64,000 bases of DNA from Bacteroidales bacterium (GTDB taxonomy: Bacteria > Bacteroidota > Bacteroidia > Bacteroidales > Muribaculaceae): NCBI GenBank assembly GCA_015061055.1, contig SUXH01000010.1:23873-87872 (forward strand), given 5' to 3'. Position numbers and translations under genes: made by a program. Below are positions 24,137 to 30,894 of the stretch, piece by piece. Each line of letters begins with the position of its first letter. Positions within the stretch are counted from its first letter, which is position 1. The notes below the pieces were generated by a model. That model did not search any database. It saw nothing but the letters and a program-made list of their open reading frames with translations, and had not been told where the DNA came from.

Positions 24137-24322
24137 ATGGAGTATCAATTTGAGATTGAAGAGAAACTTAAAAAGACAGTTTCTATTGAAGCAGAAAATG
24201 AGCAAGAAGCAATCGATATCCTCCGGCGGAAATATTATGACGAGGATATTATACTAACGGCTGATGATTATGCCGGTACTGAAATTTTTACTTTACCATA
24301 TTATACAAGTGTTGAATTATGA
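24137..24322 (+). CDS. DpnD/PcfM-like small protein
   Basis: 61 residues matching the C-terminal region of the DpnD/PcfM family in pattern: FEIEEKLKKTVSIEAENEQEAIDILRRKYYDEDIILTADDYAGTEIF. The family is found on mobile elements with unknown activity. It lies 5 nt after the DUF3560 gene and overlaps the next gene by 4 nt. Confidence 0.65.
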   Translation: MEYQFEIEEKLKKTVSIEAENEQEAIDILRRKYYDEDIILTADDYAGTEIFTLPYYTSVEL

Positions 24323-24624
24323 AACCGATAACATTACAACGATATTTACAAGAGGAAGATTTCATTGAGAAGATATTTATTCAACTTGAAGATGGTGTTA
24401 TTATAGAAGGTATTTTGTCAGATGTTAGGTTGGATAAAAGCAAAGATAATCTTGATAAATATATTTATGAGATTAGGCACGATGACCACGATCCCGGAAT
24501 ATTATGCACAATCGAGCATAATGTTTTAGCGAATTTTGCAGGTTCTTTAATCTTAAATGAACCATTGGAAATAGAAGAAGACGAGTTTTTGGATATTAAA
24601 GATTGGAGTTATGATTACGGATAA
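24319..24624 (+). CDS. Small acidic hypothetical protein
   Basis: 101 residues, acidic, with a beta-rich middle (KIFIQLEDGVIIEGILSDVRLD) and an acidic C terminus (EIEEDEFLDIKDW). It overlaps the DpnD-like gene by 4 nt and the next gene by 14 nt, part of the dense accessory block. No family recognised. Confidence 0.6.
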   Translation: MKPITLQRYLQEEDFIEKIFIQLEDGVIIEGILSDVRLDKSKDNLDKYIYEIRHDDHDPGILCTIEHNVLANFAGSLILNEPLEIEEDEFLDIKDWSYDYG

Positions 24625-25027
24625 GAATAAGAAATATCGAATTACACTTACTGCTGAACAGATGATGCTGATTTCAAAATGTGTAGAAGATTGTCATAGA
24701 TTTGTTGCCGGGCAATGTGAATTACATAATACCGTAAGTAACAATTTTGACGATAAAGAACAAAAGATTGCATATTTATTGCAAAAAGTTGGTAAAGAAG
24801 TGCACAATCAGCATGGAATAAGTCTATATCAAGATTTGGGCTATAATGGCAAAGGGACAAAAGATGTTGGAGTTCAACGATTTTTAGGCAATACTTATGC
24901 TATTTATCGTGAAATTCTACATCGGATAGCAGTTGATGAGAATATGCAGAATATATATAGTTCAGAAACCTTACCGAGTGGAGATTTAGGACCTATCAAG
25001 ATAGAATTAGTAAAAGAAAACAAATAA
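24611..25027 (+). CDS. Conserved phage hypothetical protein
   Basis: 138 residues. It starts YRITLTAEQMMLISKCVEDCHRFVAGQCELHNTV and has a small alpha-helical layout shared by many Bacteroides phage proteins of about this size. Its role is unknown. The start overlaps the upstream gene by 14 nt and the next gene follows after 7 nt. Confidence 0.6.
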   Translation: MITDKNKKYRITLTAEQMMLISKCVEDCHRFVAGQCELHNTVSNNFDDKEQKIAYLLQKVGKEVHNQHGISLYQDLGYNGKGTKDVGVQRFLGNTYAIYREILHRIAVDENMQNIYSSETLPSGDLGPIKIELVKENK

Positions 25028-25034
25028 TAATGAT

Positions 25035-25316
25035 ATGAAAATATTTAAGTGGAGTTTAGTCCCAACTAAACAAATCAAAAAACTTGAAGATGATAAATCT
25101 TATATAGAAGAGATAATATGTAAATTACAATGTAATTGCAGGGATAAAAATGCAACATATAAGAAGCTTTTTAATGGAGATTCGTATATGGTTGTAAGAG
25201 TATCAGAATTAGACACTACACCTATTGCCATTAAAGAGTTCCCATTCGGTGATGATATGGAATATGCTAAATTGTGTGCAGATGAATTAGTCGAACATCT
25301 AAATGAGAAAATATGA
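25035..25316 (+). CDS. Small hypothetical protein
   Basis: 93 residues: a coiled-coil-like N terminus (QIKKLEDDKSYIEEIICKLQ), then a beta-rich part ending in an ELVEHLNEKI helix. The stop overlaps the ATG of the next gene (ATGA). No family recognised. Confidence 0.55.
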   Translation: MKIFKWSLVPTKQIKKLEDDKSYIEEIICKLQCNCRDKNATYKKLFNGDSYMVVRVSELDTTPIAIKEFPFGDDMEYAKLCADELVEHLNEKI

Positions 25317-25492
25317 GTAACATTTTAGTCCCGGATAAGCACTATAAATTTGGCGATTTTTTGATAAGACCTAATAAAGACGGCAGTATAAAAATCTATT
25401 GCGATAAAGGTGTGTTAGCGATTATTCCGAGAGCAAATAATTTAGTAACAATCAAATCAATAAAATCAACAAACGATGAAAGCCTCGATTAA
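25313..25492 (+). CDS. Small hypothetical protein
   Basis: 59 residues, coupled to the upstream gene by an ATGA overlap. The sequence (MSNILVPDKHYKFGDFLIRP...) looks like a compact beta-barrel. Its 3' end overlaps the start of a broken gene in another frame. No function known. Confidence 0.55.
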   Translation: MSNILVPDKHYKFGDFLIRPNKDGSIKIYCDKGVLAIIPRANNLVTIKSIKSTNDESLD

Positions 25493-25687
25493 AATAGAAA
25501 AAGTTTCTAATGGATTATCCTTAATGTAAATGGTGTAAAATCAGTAGCAAAAGACCTCGATGGAATAAAAGAACAATTGGGTGAATTGTTTAAAGATTTT
25601 GCAGTTAAAGCAGGAGATAATATCAATTATTATTCATTGGATCTCATCTGTATAAATGACTTAAAAGATGGAGCAAAAAACAGTTAA
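25476..25687 (+). pseudogene. Frameshifted small gene
   Basis: ATG 25476 begins MKASIKIEKVSNG, then a stop appears after 17 codons. In the -1 frame the protein continues as ILNVNGVKSVAKDLDGIKEQLG and DLICINDLKDGAKNS to a TAA at 25685-25687. One missing base after the GG of the 13th codon region would restore a single frame of about 70 residues. There is no slippery heptamer there, so this looks like a true frameshift or a sequencing error. Confidence 0.5.
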
Positions 25688-25901
25688 AATAACAACCTGT
25701 ATGCGAGGGTTACACAAATGGATACAAGCACACCCACGCAAAAACTTACGAGGTTTCTTTACTATTGTTGGTAGAGATATGACTCATAATGAAGTAAAAC
25801 GAATGGTAGCCTATGCCGTTGAGAAAGGTTATGAAACAGAAGTTGATATACCAAGTGAAGAACTTGCTAAATTAATAGATAATGAAAGCGATATCAATTA
25901 A
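25668..25901 (+). CDS. Small basic hypothetical protein
   Basis: 77 residues with a basic N-terminal half (TTCMRGLHKWIQAHPRKNLRGFFTIVGRDMTHNEVKRMVAYAVEKGYETEV) that reads like a winged or ribbon-helix type DNA-binding fold. It starts inside the broken gene and overlaps the ASCH gene by 20 nt. No family assigned. Confidence 0.58.
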   Translation: MEQKTVKITTCMRGLHKWIQAHPRKNLRGFFTIVGRDMTHNEVKRMVAYAVEKGYETEVDIPSEELAKLIDNESDIN

Positions 25902-26250
25902 ACAACCTTATGCTTCACTAATAGTGAATGGCATTAAGGATATAGAGAATAGAACTTGGAAAACTAACTATCGGGGGCGTGTACTGATACACGCCTCCGG
26001 TACTTTTGCTCCAATTAGAAGATTGACAGATGAGCAATATCGGCTCATGAAAGATAGTGGAATTTATCTTAAAATAACAAGTGCTATTATCGGCAGTGTT
26101 GAGATTGTTGATTGTGTGCAAAATCATAACTCTATATGGGCAGAAAAAGGTGTCTGGAATTGGGTGCTTGCAAATCCTATAAAATTCAAAAAACCTATTC
26201 CCGGAGTAAAAGGGAAACTATCTTTTTGGGATTATGAGCAAGAAATCTAA
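25882..26250 (+). CDS. ASCH-domain protein
   Basis: 122 residues. The ASCH fold is plain: MKAISIKQPYASLIVNGIKDIENRTWKTNYRGRVLIHAS, IIGSVEIVDCV and a GKLSFWDY end. ASCH domains bind RNA or modified nucleosides and some hydrolyse N4-acetylcytidine. The phage partner or substrate is unknown. It overlaps both neighbours (20 and 17 nt) in the accessory block. Confidence 0.85.
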   Translation: MKAISIKQPYASLIVNGIKDIENRTWKTNYRGRVLIHASGTFAPIRRLTDEQYRLMKDSGIYLKITSAIIGSVEIVDCVQNHNSIWAEKGVWNWVLANPIKFKKPIPGVKGKLSFWDYEQEI

Positions 26251-26695
26251 AGTAGTATTAACCGGTACTTGCGTAAAAATTGCAATATCAGGTCTTAATA
26301 GCCAATTGGTAGAGGAGGTTATATATTACAAGTATAATTTAGACGTGGAATTAGCGACAAGGTGGAAATGGTATTTCCGATATATTGCAGCATTGGTACA
26401 GGTTAATAATCCTCATCGAAAAGTTGAGTTGTATGTAGGTCCACAAGACGAAATATTATGTGGTCAAGATTATATTGATAGCAAGAGTAAATCCCTACTC
26501 AAAGCAAAATCATCACAGCTCAAAAAACTTGAAAAAATGGTAGTTCAAGACGATTTATTTAATCTTACATTACACGATCACGAAACAAAGAAACAACGAG
26601 TCAAAGATGAGATAGACGCACTTGAACGAGGTGAATTTAATTACTATGTGTTTCCAACTAACATTAACAAGATAAAAAAATGGATAAAGAGATAA
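26234..26695 (+). CDS. Hypothetical protein with coiled coil
   Basis: 153 residues: an alpha/beta N-terminal half and a charged helical segment (SKSLLKAKSSQLKKLEKMVVQDDLF, about 78-105). No family recognised. It overlaps the ASCH gene by 17 nt and the next gene by 16 nt. Confidence 0.6.
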   Translation: MSKKSKVVLTGTCVKIAISGLNSQLVEEVIYYKYNLDVELATRWKWYFRYIAALVQVNNPHRKVELYVGPQDEILCGQDYIDSKSKSLLKAKSSQLKKLEKMVVQDDLFNLTLHDHETKKQRVKDEIDALERGEFNYYVFPTNINKIKKWIKR

Positions 26696-26898
26696 GAAAA
26701 GAAGCGGAACAACGATACCCACTTTGGGGTGCTCCGTTACAGTTTGCCGCTTTTTGCAGTGGTGCAAGATTTACAAAATCACTAATTGCAAATAAAATCA
26801 AAGCAATTAGCGATAGAGAGGATTTGACAGATGGTGAAGTGTTAGATGAAATTTTGAAACTATTTGATGACAATGATACAGATACAGAAATGGCATGA
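26680..26898 (+). CDS. Small hypothetical protein
   Basis: 72 residues, starting MDKEIRKEAEQRYP and containing FCSGARFTKSLIANK, a segment frequent in small Bacteroides phage proteins that end in an acidic tail (DDNDTDTEM). A similar AxxAGAKW-type segment recurs in the protein at 27622. It overlaps both neighbours. Unknown function. Confidence 0.58.
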   Translation: MDKEIRKEAEQRYPLWGAPLQFAAFCSGARFTKSLIANKIKAISDREDLTDGEVLDEILKLFDDNDTDTEMA

Positions 26899-27220
26899 TT
26901 CTATTCGCCATCTGATTATGATGAGCAGTGGCAGAGCAACCGTTCAGTTGGAAATGTATAACCGACCTATGGGCGAGTTTGATGTTACAGCCGAGATATA
27001 TGCCTTATGGGTTAATCAGGAAATTCGCAAACAGAAGTTTGCAACTGCATTGCTCGACAAAGCAGAAGATATTGCCCGTAGGAATGGACATAAAACGGTA
27101 TTCCTCTTTTGGGATAAGCGTATTACTCCACATTGGGTACTTGATTGGTATTATCGCAGAGGGTACGAAGAAATCTTTTTCAACGAATACAGAGTAGGTT
27201 TAATTAAAAAATTGATTTAG
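26873..27220 (+). CDS. GNAT-family acetyltransferase-like protein
   Basis: 115 residues from ATG 26873 (26864 possible). The fold is seen in AEIYALWVNQEIRKQKFATALLDKAEDIARRNGHKTVFLFW, where NQEIRKQKFATALL matches the acetyl-CoA-binding loop (R/Q-x-x-G/K-x-G/A) in weakened form, and LDWYYRRGYEEI matches the usual GNAT ending. Substrate unknown; phage GNATs can modify host proteins. It starts inside the previous gene. Confidence 0.72.
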   Translation: MIQIQKWHDSIRHLIMMSSGRATVQLEMYNRPMGEFDVTAEIYALWVNQEIRKQKFATALLDKAEDIARRNGHKTVFLFWDKRITPHWVLDWYYRRGYEEIFFNEYRVGLIKKLI

Positions 27221-27222
27221 TT

Positions 27223-27498
27223 ATGGCATTTATATATAAATGGATTGAGGGAGAAAAGAACCTCAACGAATATTGCTTAAAACGATTTGGTGAGAAACCT
27301 CGCTTTGTTGAAACAATTGGTAAAGTTGGAATAAACGCAAAAGTCCGATTGATTTACAAAGAAAAGGGCGATAGGTATGTAGATATGTATCTACTTTATA
27401 TGCCGCATGAGAAAGGGACAGTTTATTGGATTAGTGATATAGAGACAATGACCTATGAACAAATCAGAGCTGATAGAACTGCTATACTCAAGCGATGA
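27223..27498 (+). CDS. Small hypothetical protein
   Basis: 91 residues: MAFIYKWIEGEKNLNEYCLKRFGEKPRF..., then a beta-hairpin (AKVRLIYKEKGDRYVDMYLLYMP) and a final ISDIETMTYEQIRADR. It overlaps a 56-residue frame at its 3' end. No family recognised. Confidence 0.58.
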   Translation: MAFIYKWIEGEKNLNEYCLKRFGEKPRFVETIGKVGINAKVRLIYKEKGDRYVDMYLLYMPHEKGTVYWISDIETMTYEQIRADRTAILKR

Positions 27499-27625
27499 GG
27501 AAGAAGTATATATCGAAATCAATGATACACTTTATGAGATTGAAATAGGACATCAGGAAGAAACTTTTGATGGTTTTGATACTGTATATCCTGCAAGTCT
27601 AACCCTCAAACCCAAACAAGAATGA
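27455..27625 (+). CDS. Small acidic protein
   Basis: 56 residues in a frame different from the upstream gene, overlapping it by 44 nt, and joined to the next gene by an ATGA overlap. It is very acidic (SSDEEEVYIEINDTLYEIEIGHQEE). The ATGA junction argues that it is translated. No known function; acidity could mean DNA mimicry. Confidence 0.5.
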   Translation: MNKSELIELLYSSDEEEVYIEINDTLYEIEIGHQEETFDGFDTVYPASLTLKPKQE

Positions 27626-27888
27626 CTTATAAGCAACTATTTGATGCTCAACACGAGTATTGTAAAAATGAGAATGCACCAATATTGGCTATTCGACCTC
27701 ACGCATTTATAGCCGGTGCGAAATGGGTAATCAAATGCCTTTCAACAATCCCTATTGATGAAGTGGTTGATGAAGTTGTAGAACTTTATGAGGAATTAAA
27801 GCAAGAGGAAGAACAGTCTAAATGGGTCCTTAAAAAGATGTCGCCATTCATACCGAATATGTGTGAAAGTTGCGATAGGTTCGATTAA
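27622..27888 (+). CDS. Small hypothetical protein
   Basis: 88 residues with an AFIAGAKWVIKCL segment like those in other small proteins of this block and a C-terminal CESC knuckle. ATGA links it to the preceding acidic protein. Unknown function. Confidence 0.58.
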   Translation: MTYKQLFDAQHEYCKNENAPILAIRPHAFIAGAKWVIKCLSTIPIDEVVDEVVELYEELKQEEEQSKWVLKKMSPFIPNMCESCDRFD

Positions 27889-27965
27889 TGTTACACTTCC
27901 AGCGGTAGAATGAGAGAGTTCTGCAAAGTGTATGGAGCAAATATTGTATTCAAACGCAAGGATCA

Positions 27966-28205
27966 ATGGGAACACCAAAAGGAAACGGATTAGTTGAGAT
28001 TACAGGCGAGAAACAGCCGAAAGAACGAGGTTTCAACTGTATGCAGTTGATAACATTTCTTTCCGATGAGATTGCCAATGGAGGTGATAACTCTTGGGAA
28101 TATTGGCATAATCGACATATTGAAGCGAGTGAGGGCAACTGTTTTTATAAAGACCGTTGCCCTATTTATAAAAGGACAATAGAAAAACAAAAAGAACCAT
28201 TTTGA
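27966..28205 (+). CDS. Small cysteine-containing protein
   Basis: 79 residues starting at an ATG preceded by AAGGA. It carries C25, C58 and C64 with a RCPIYKRTIEK end, which may bind a metal. Gene end abuts the HTH gene (1 nt gap). A 27-codon frame (27910-27993) lies in the gap before it but is not convincing. Confidence 0.55.
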   Translation: MGTPKGNGLVEITGEKQPKERGFNCMQLITFLSDEIANGGDNSWEYWHNRHIEASEGNCFYKDRCPIYKRTIEKQKEPF

Positions 28206-28206
28206 T

Positions 28207-28626
28207 ATGAGGAAGCATTGGACCCAACAAGAGTTAGACGATTTCAAAGAATTATATCCCACAATGACAGCTCCGGAACTTGCGACATATTTTGGAACCA
28301 CAAAACAAGCGATATATGTTAAGGCTAATAAAATGGGATTACACAAAGACCAGCCTTGCAAGATTAAACTTTCATATGAGCAGATATGGTGGCTCAAACG
28401 GAATTTCAAAGATATGAGAAATGAAATTTGTGCAGTTTATTTGGGTATATCTGTACGTTCTGTTGTGAGATTGGCAAGGTTTTATGGGTTAGAGAAAACA
28501 TCTCAATTTATGAAAGATTGCCAACTTCATACAGCAGAAAAGGCAAAGCAGAGTCATTTGAAAAACGGCACATATCCACCCAAAGGCTTTATTATTCCTG
28601 GTCGTGAGAAGTATTATTTTAAGTAA
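28207..28626 (+). CDS. Putative DNA-binding protein with two HTH segments
   Basis: 139 residues. The first helix-turn-helix is WTQQELDDFKELYPTMTAPELATYFGTTKQAIYVKANKMGL and a second is KLSYEQIWWLKRNFKDMRNEICAVYLGISVRSVVRLARFYGL; both are GcrA/Myb-like helical repeats seen in HNH-associated phage proteins. The basic C terminus ends in a GREKYYFK stretch. No nuclease motif is present, so this may be a transcription factor or a leftover of an HNH protein. Placement before the late genes would suit a regulator. Confidence 0.7.
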   Translation: MRKHWTQQELDDFKELYPTMTAPELATYFGTTKQAIYVKANKMGLHKDQPCKIKLSYEQIWWLKRNFKDMRNEICAVYLGISVRSVVRLARFYGLEKTSQFMKDCQLHTAEKAKQSHLKNGTYPPKGFIIPGREKYYFK

Positions 28627-28655
28627 GGACATATACCACATAAAAAACGAGCAAT

Positions 28656-28997
28656 ATGAAAAGAAAAGTTTACATATCAATTCCAATCACAGGGCGAGAG
28701 TTAGAGGTTGCCAAGGAACACGCAAATAGACTTAAAAGGATATTTGAGGATAACCACTATACGGCAATAACGCCTTTTGATGTGTGTTCCGTTCCTGATA
28801 GACCATATTCATACTATATGGGGCGAGATATAGAAACATTGCTTGAGTGTGATTTAATATGTATGGGTAAAGATTGGGATATATCCAAAGGTTGTAATTG
28901 CGAGTACCAAACTGCTCTCATATATGGCAAAGGGGTATTATTTGAGGAAACATTGTGGCAAAATTTGAAAGGTAGAGAGTTTATCCCCACCTTTTGA
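28656..28997 (+). CDS. DUF4406 protein (deoxyribosyltransferase-like)
   Basis: 113 residues. VYISIPITGRELEVAKEHANRLKRIFEDN, then MGRDIETLLECDLICMGKDWDISKGCNCEYQTALIYGKGVLFE match DUF4406, a relative of nucleoside 2-deoxyribosyltransferases with the acidic residue in the LLECD stretch. It may act on phage nucleotides or a signalling nucleotide; no substrate can be named. Confidence 0.78.
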   Translation: MKRKVYISIPITGRELEVAKEHANRLKRIFEDNHYTAITPFDVCSVPDRPYSYYMGRDIETLLECDLICMGKDWDISKGCNCEYQTALIYGKGVLFEETLWQNLKGREFIPTF

Positions 28998-29147
28998 TTA
29001 GAAAAATTTGGTTGTTAAGTCAATTACAGACCAAACTCGTAAGAACAAAATCATTAGTTTTTCAGATTTAGAGATGTTGGTACTATTGTTCCCATCACTC
29101 TGATATTCAAATTTGAATTTACCATAATTAAGTTTTATCTTTTTCAT
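28998..29147 (-). CDS. Possible small leftward gene
   Basis: On the minus strand a 49-residue frame (MKKIKLNYGKFKFEYQSDGNN...) fills the 241-nt gap between two rightward genes; the rest of the gap is AT-rich with no clear signals. It reads more protein-like than typical shadow frames, but there is no promoter or homologue to support it. Confidence 0.25.
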   Translation of the reverse strand: MKKIKLNYGKFKFEYQSDGNNSTNISKSEKLMILFLRVWSVIDLTTKFF

Positions 29148-29238
29148 TAAACTAATAGGTATATTTATTATATAATATAACAAAAACTGCTATCATTTTC
29201 AATAGAATAGAGAGTTTTTAATAAAAAAGTTTTTACTT

Positions 29239-30036
29239 ATGAAATTTATCGTTACAGGTAGCGAGGGTTTTGTTGGCAAGGCTCTCGTTACAGCTTTACA
29301 TCGTAGAGGAATTGAGGTTATCGGGATAGACCGAAAGAACGGAACGGAAGCGAAAGATATTGCCAAATATCTTGAGAACGAGGATATTGATTGTGTTTAC
29401 CATTTGGCTGCACAAACATCAGTATTCAATAATGATATCGAGCAGATCAAGAAAGACAATATAGATACATTTATGATTGTTTGTGATGTCTGCAGAGACA
29501 AGAAAGTAAAATTAGTGTACGCAAGTTCTTCAACGGCCAATGGTTGTAACACTACATCAATGTATGGCATAAGCAAGCATTTTAATGAACAGTATGCCAC
29601 AAAATATAATCCAATGGCAACAGGTGTTCGATTACACAATGTATATGGACCTAATCCACGTCAAGGTACTCTACTCTGGAATTTATTAAATCAGGATAAG
29701 GTCAAATTATACAATGGTGGTGAAAATATACGCCATTTCACCTACATTGATGATATTGTCGAGGGATTGATTTATGCTTATGGCAGCAGTCGCAAGTTAT
29801 TGAACATAGCCAATCCGGAAAAGGCTATCACCCTCAATTTTGCCGAAATTGTAAGAATGTATAATAGTGTTGATATTGAGATTGTTAGCGATTGTAAGAA
29901 TTTTGACAATTTGGAGCAAACGGTTGATAACACCATTTATACAGTACCTTTGCCATACTTGACAATATATGAAGGTCTTGGATTGGTGATGACGGGTGAA
30001 AAACCGACTATAAATGGCGGTACAAGCACCGAATAA
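29239..30036 (+). CDS. NAD-dependent epimerase/dehydratase
   Basis: 265 residues. It begins KFIVTGSEGFVGKALV, the Rossmann NAD-binding motif (TGxxGFVG), followed by YHLAAQTSV, the catalytic YGISK (YxxxK, about residues 111-115) and VYGPNPRQG, HFTYIDDIVEG. This is the extended short-chain dehydrogenase family of sugar-nucleotide epimerases and dehydratases. In a prophage it may supply or alter a sugar for DNA or surface glycosylation, possibly with the TAGT-like enzyme at 20907; the link is inferred. It stands alone directly before the packaging genes. Confidence 0.85.
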   Translation: MKFIVTGSEGFVGKALVTALHRRGIEVIGIDRKNGTEAKDIAKYLENEDIDCVYHLAAQTSVFNNDIEQIKKDNIDTFMIVCDVCRDKKVKLVYASSSTANGCNTTSMYGISKHFNEQYATKYNPMATGVRLHNVYGPNPRQGTLLWNLLNQDKVKLYNGGENIRHFTYIDDIVEGLIYAYGSSRKLLNIANPEKAITLNFAEIVRMYNSVDIEIVSDCKNFDNLEQTVDNTIYTVPLPYLTIYEGLGLVMTGEKPTINGGTSTE

Positions 30037-30238
30037 AAGATGAACGGCACTATGTCGGAAGAAAGAAAAGCCGAGAGATGTCATTTATATTGTTGAGAGT
30101 GGCATTTCCCGGCTCTTTGTCAAAAATTTTTCAAAAGCGGGAAAAAGCAAAATAAGAAATACTACCTCAACAAAACTGAAACATTAAAACAAATACATCA
30201 TCAATCTATTATTATAATCTTTTTTAATCTTTATTTAT

Positions 30239-30775
30239 ATGGGTACAAAAACGAATAGACAATTAACATTAAAGCAAGAGTATTTTTGTCAATATTATGT
30301 AGATACAGACGGCAACGCAAGCGAAGCTTATAGAATGGCATACGATTGCCGAAATATGCAACCAGAAACGATTTGGAGCAATGCAAGCAGGCTCGCAAAT
30401 AGCAGCAAGGTAGTAACAAGGATAAAAGAGATTATGAGTGAACGTGCCGAGAAGTCGAAAGTAAAGCGAGAAACGGTTGAAAAGGTGCTAATGGATATTA
30501 TCACCGTAGATCCGAGTGATATATTTTTGATAGATGATAAAACGGGTAAAGTAAGAGTAAAGAACGCGAAACAGTTACCGGCAAATATTCGTAATTCAAT
30601 CAAGAAAATCAGTAATAATAAGGGAGTAGTAACATACGAGTTTAATGGTAAGACTGAAGCGGCACGATTATTAGGAGCCTGGAATGGTTGGAACGCACCG
30701 AAAGAGGTGAATGTAAAGTCTGATAGTAATGTTGTAGGAGAATTGCGTATCGGTTTTGATGATGACGATGAGTAG
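30239..30775 (+). CDS. terS: Terminase small subunit
   Basis: 178 residues. LTLKQEYFCQYYVDTDGNASEAYRMAYDCRNMQPETIWSNASRLANSSKVVTRIKEI is the HTH region of the Terminase_2 family, which recognises the phage packaging site. The C terminus has an acidic tail FDDDDE and an LGAWNGW segment. It opens the packaging module; the large subunit follows. A 202-nt gap precedes it, containing no gene and an imperfect hairpin near 30088-30117. Confidence 0.85.
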   Translation: MGTKTNRQLTLKQEYFCQYYVDTDGNASEAYRMAYDCRNMQPETIWSNASRLANSSKVVTRIKEIMSERAEKSKVKRETVEKVLMDIITVDPSDIFLIDDKTGKVRVKNAKQLPANIRNSIKKISNNKGVVTYEFNGKTEAARLLGAWNGWNAPKEVNVKSDSNVVGELRIGFDDDDE

Positions 30776-30894
30776 CAAAATGCAAAGTATAATTGTTGTT
30801 TTGTTTGCAAAATGAAAGTTTGAATGAGAAAAATATCGGGATAATACAAAAACAAGTAAGTGAAATTGCAATAAATCAAGCAAAATGTCATAAT

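Noticed and set aside
30793..30894. Longer terminase large subunit starting at a TTG
   Set aside because: The 34 added residues do not resemble any terminase start, and ATG 30895 leads straight into the expected N terminus.
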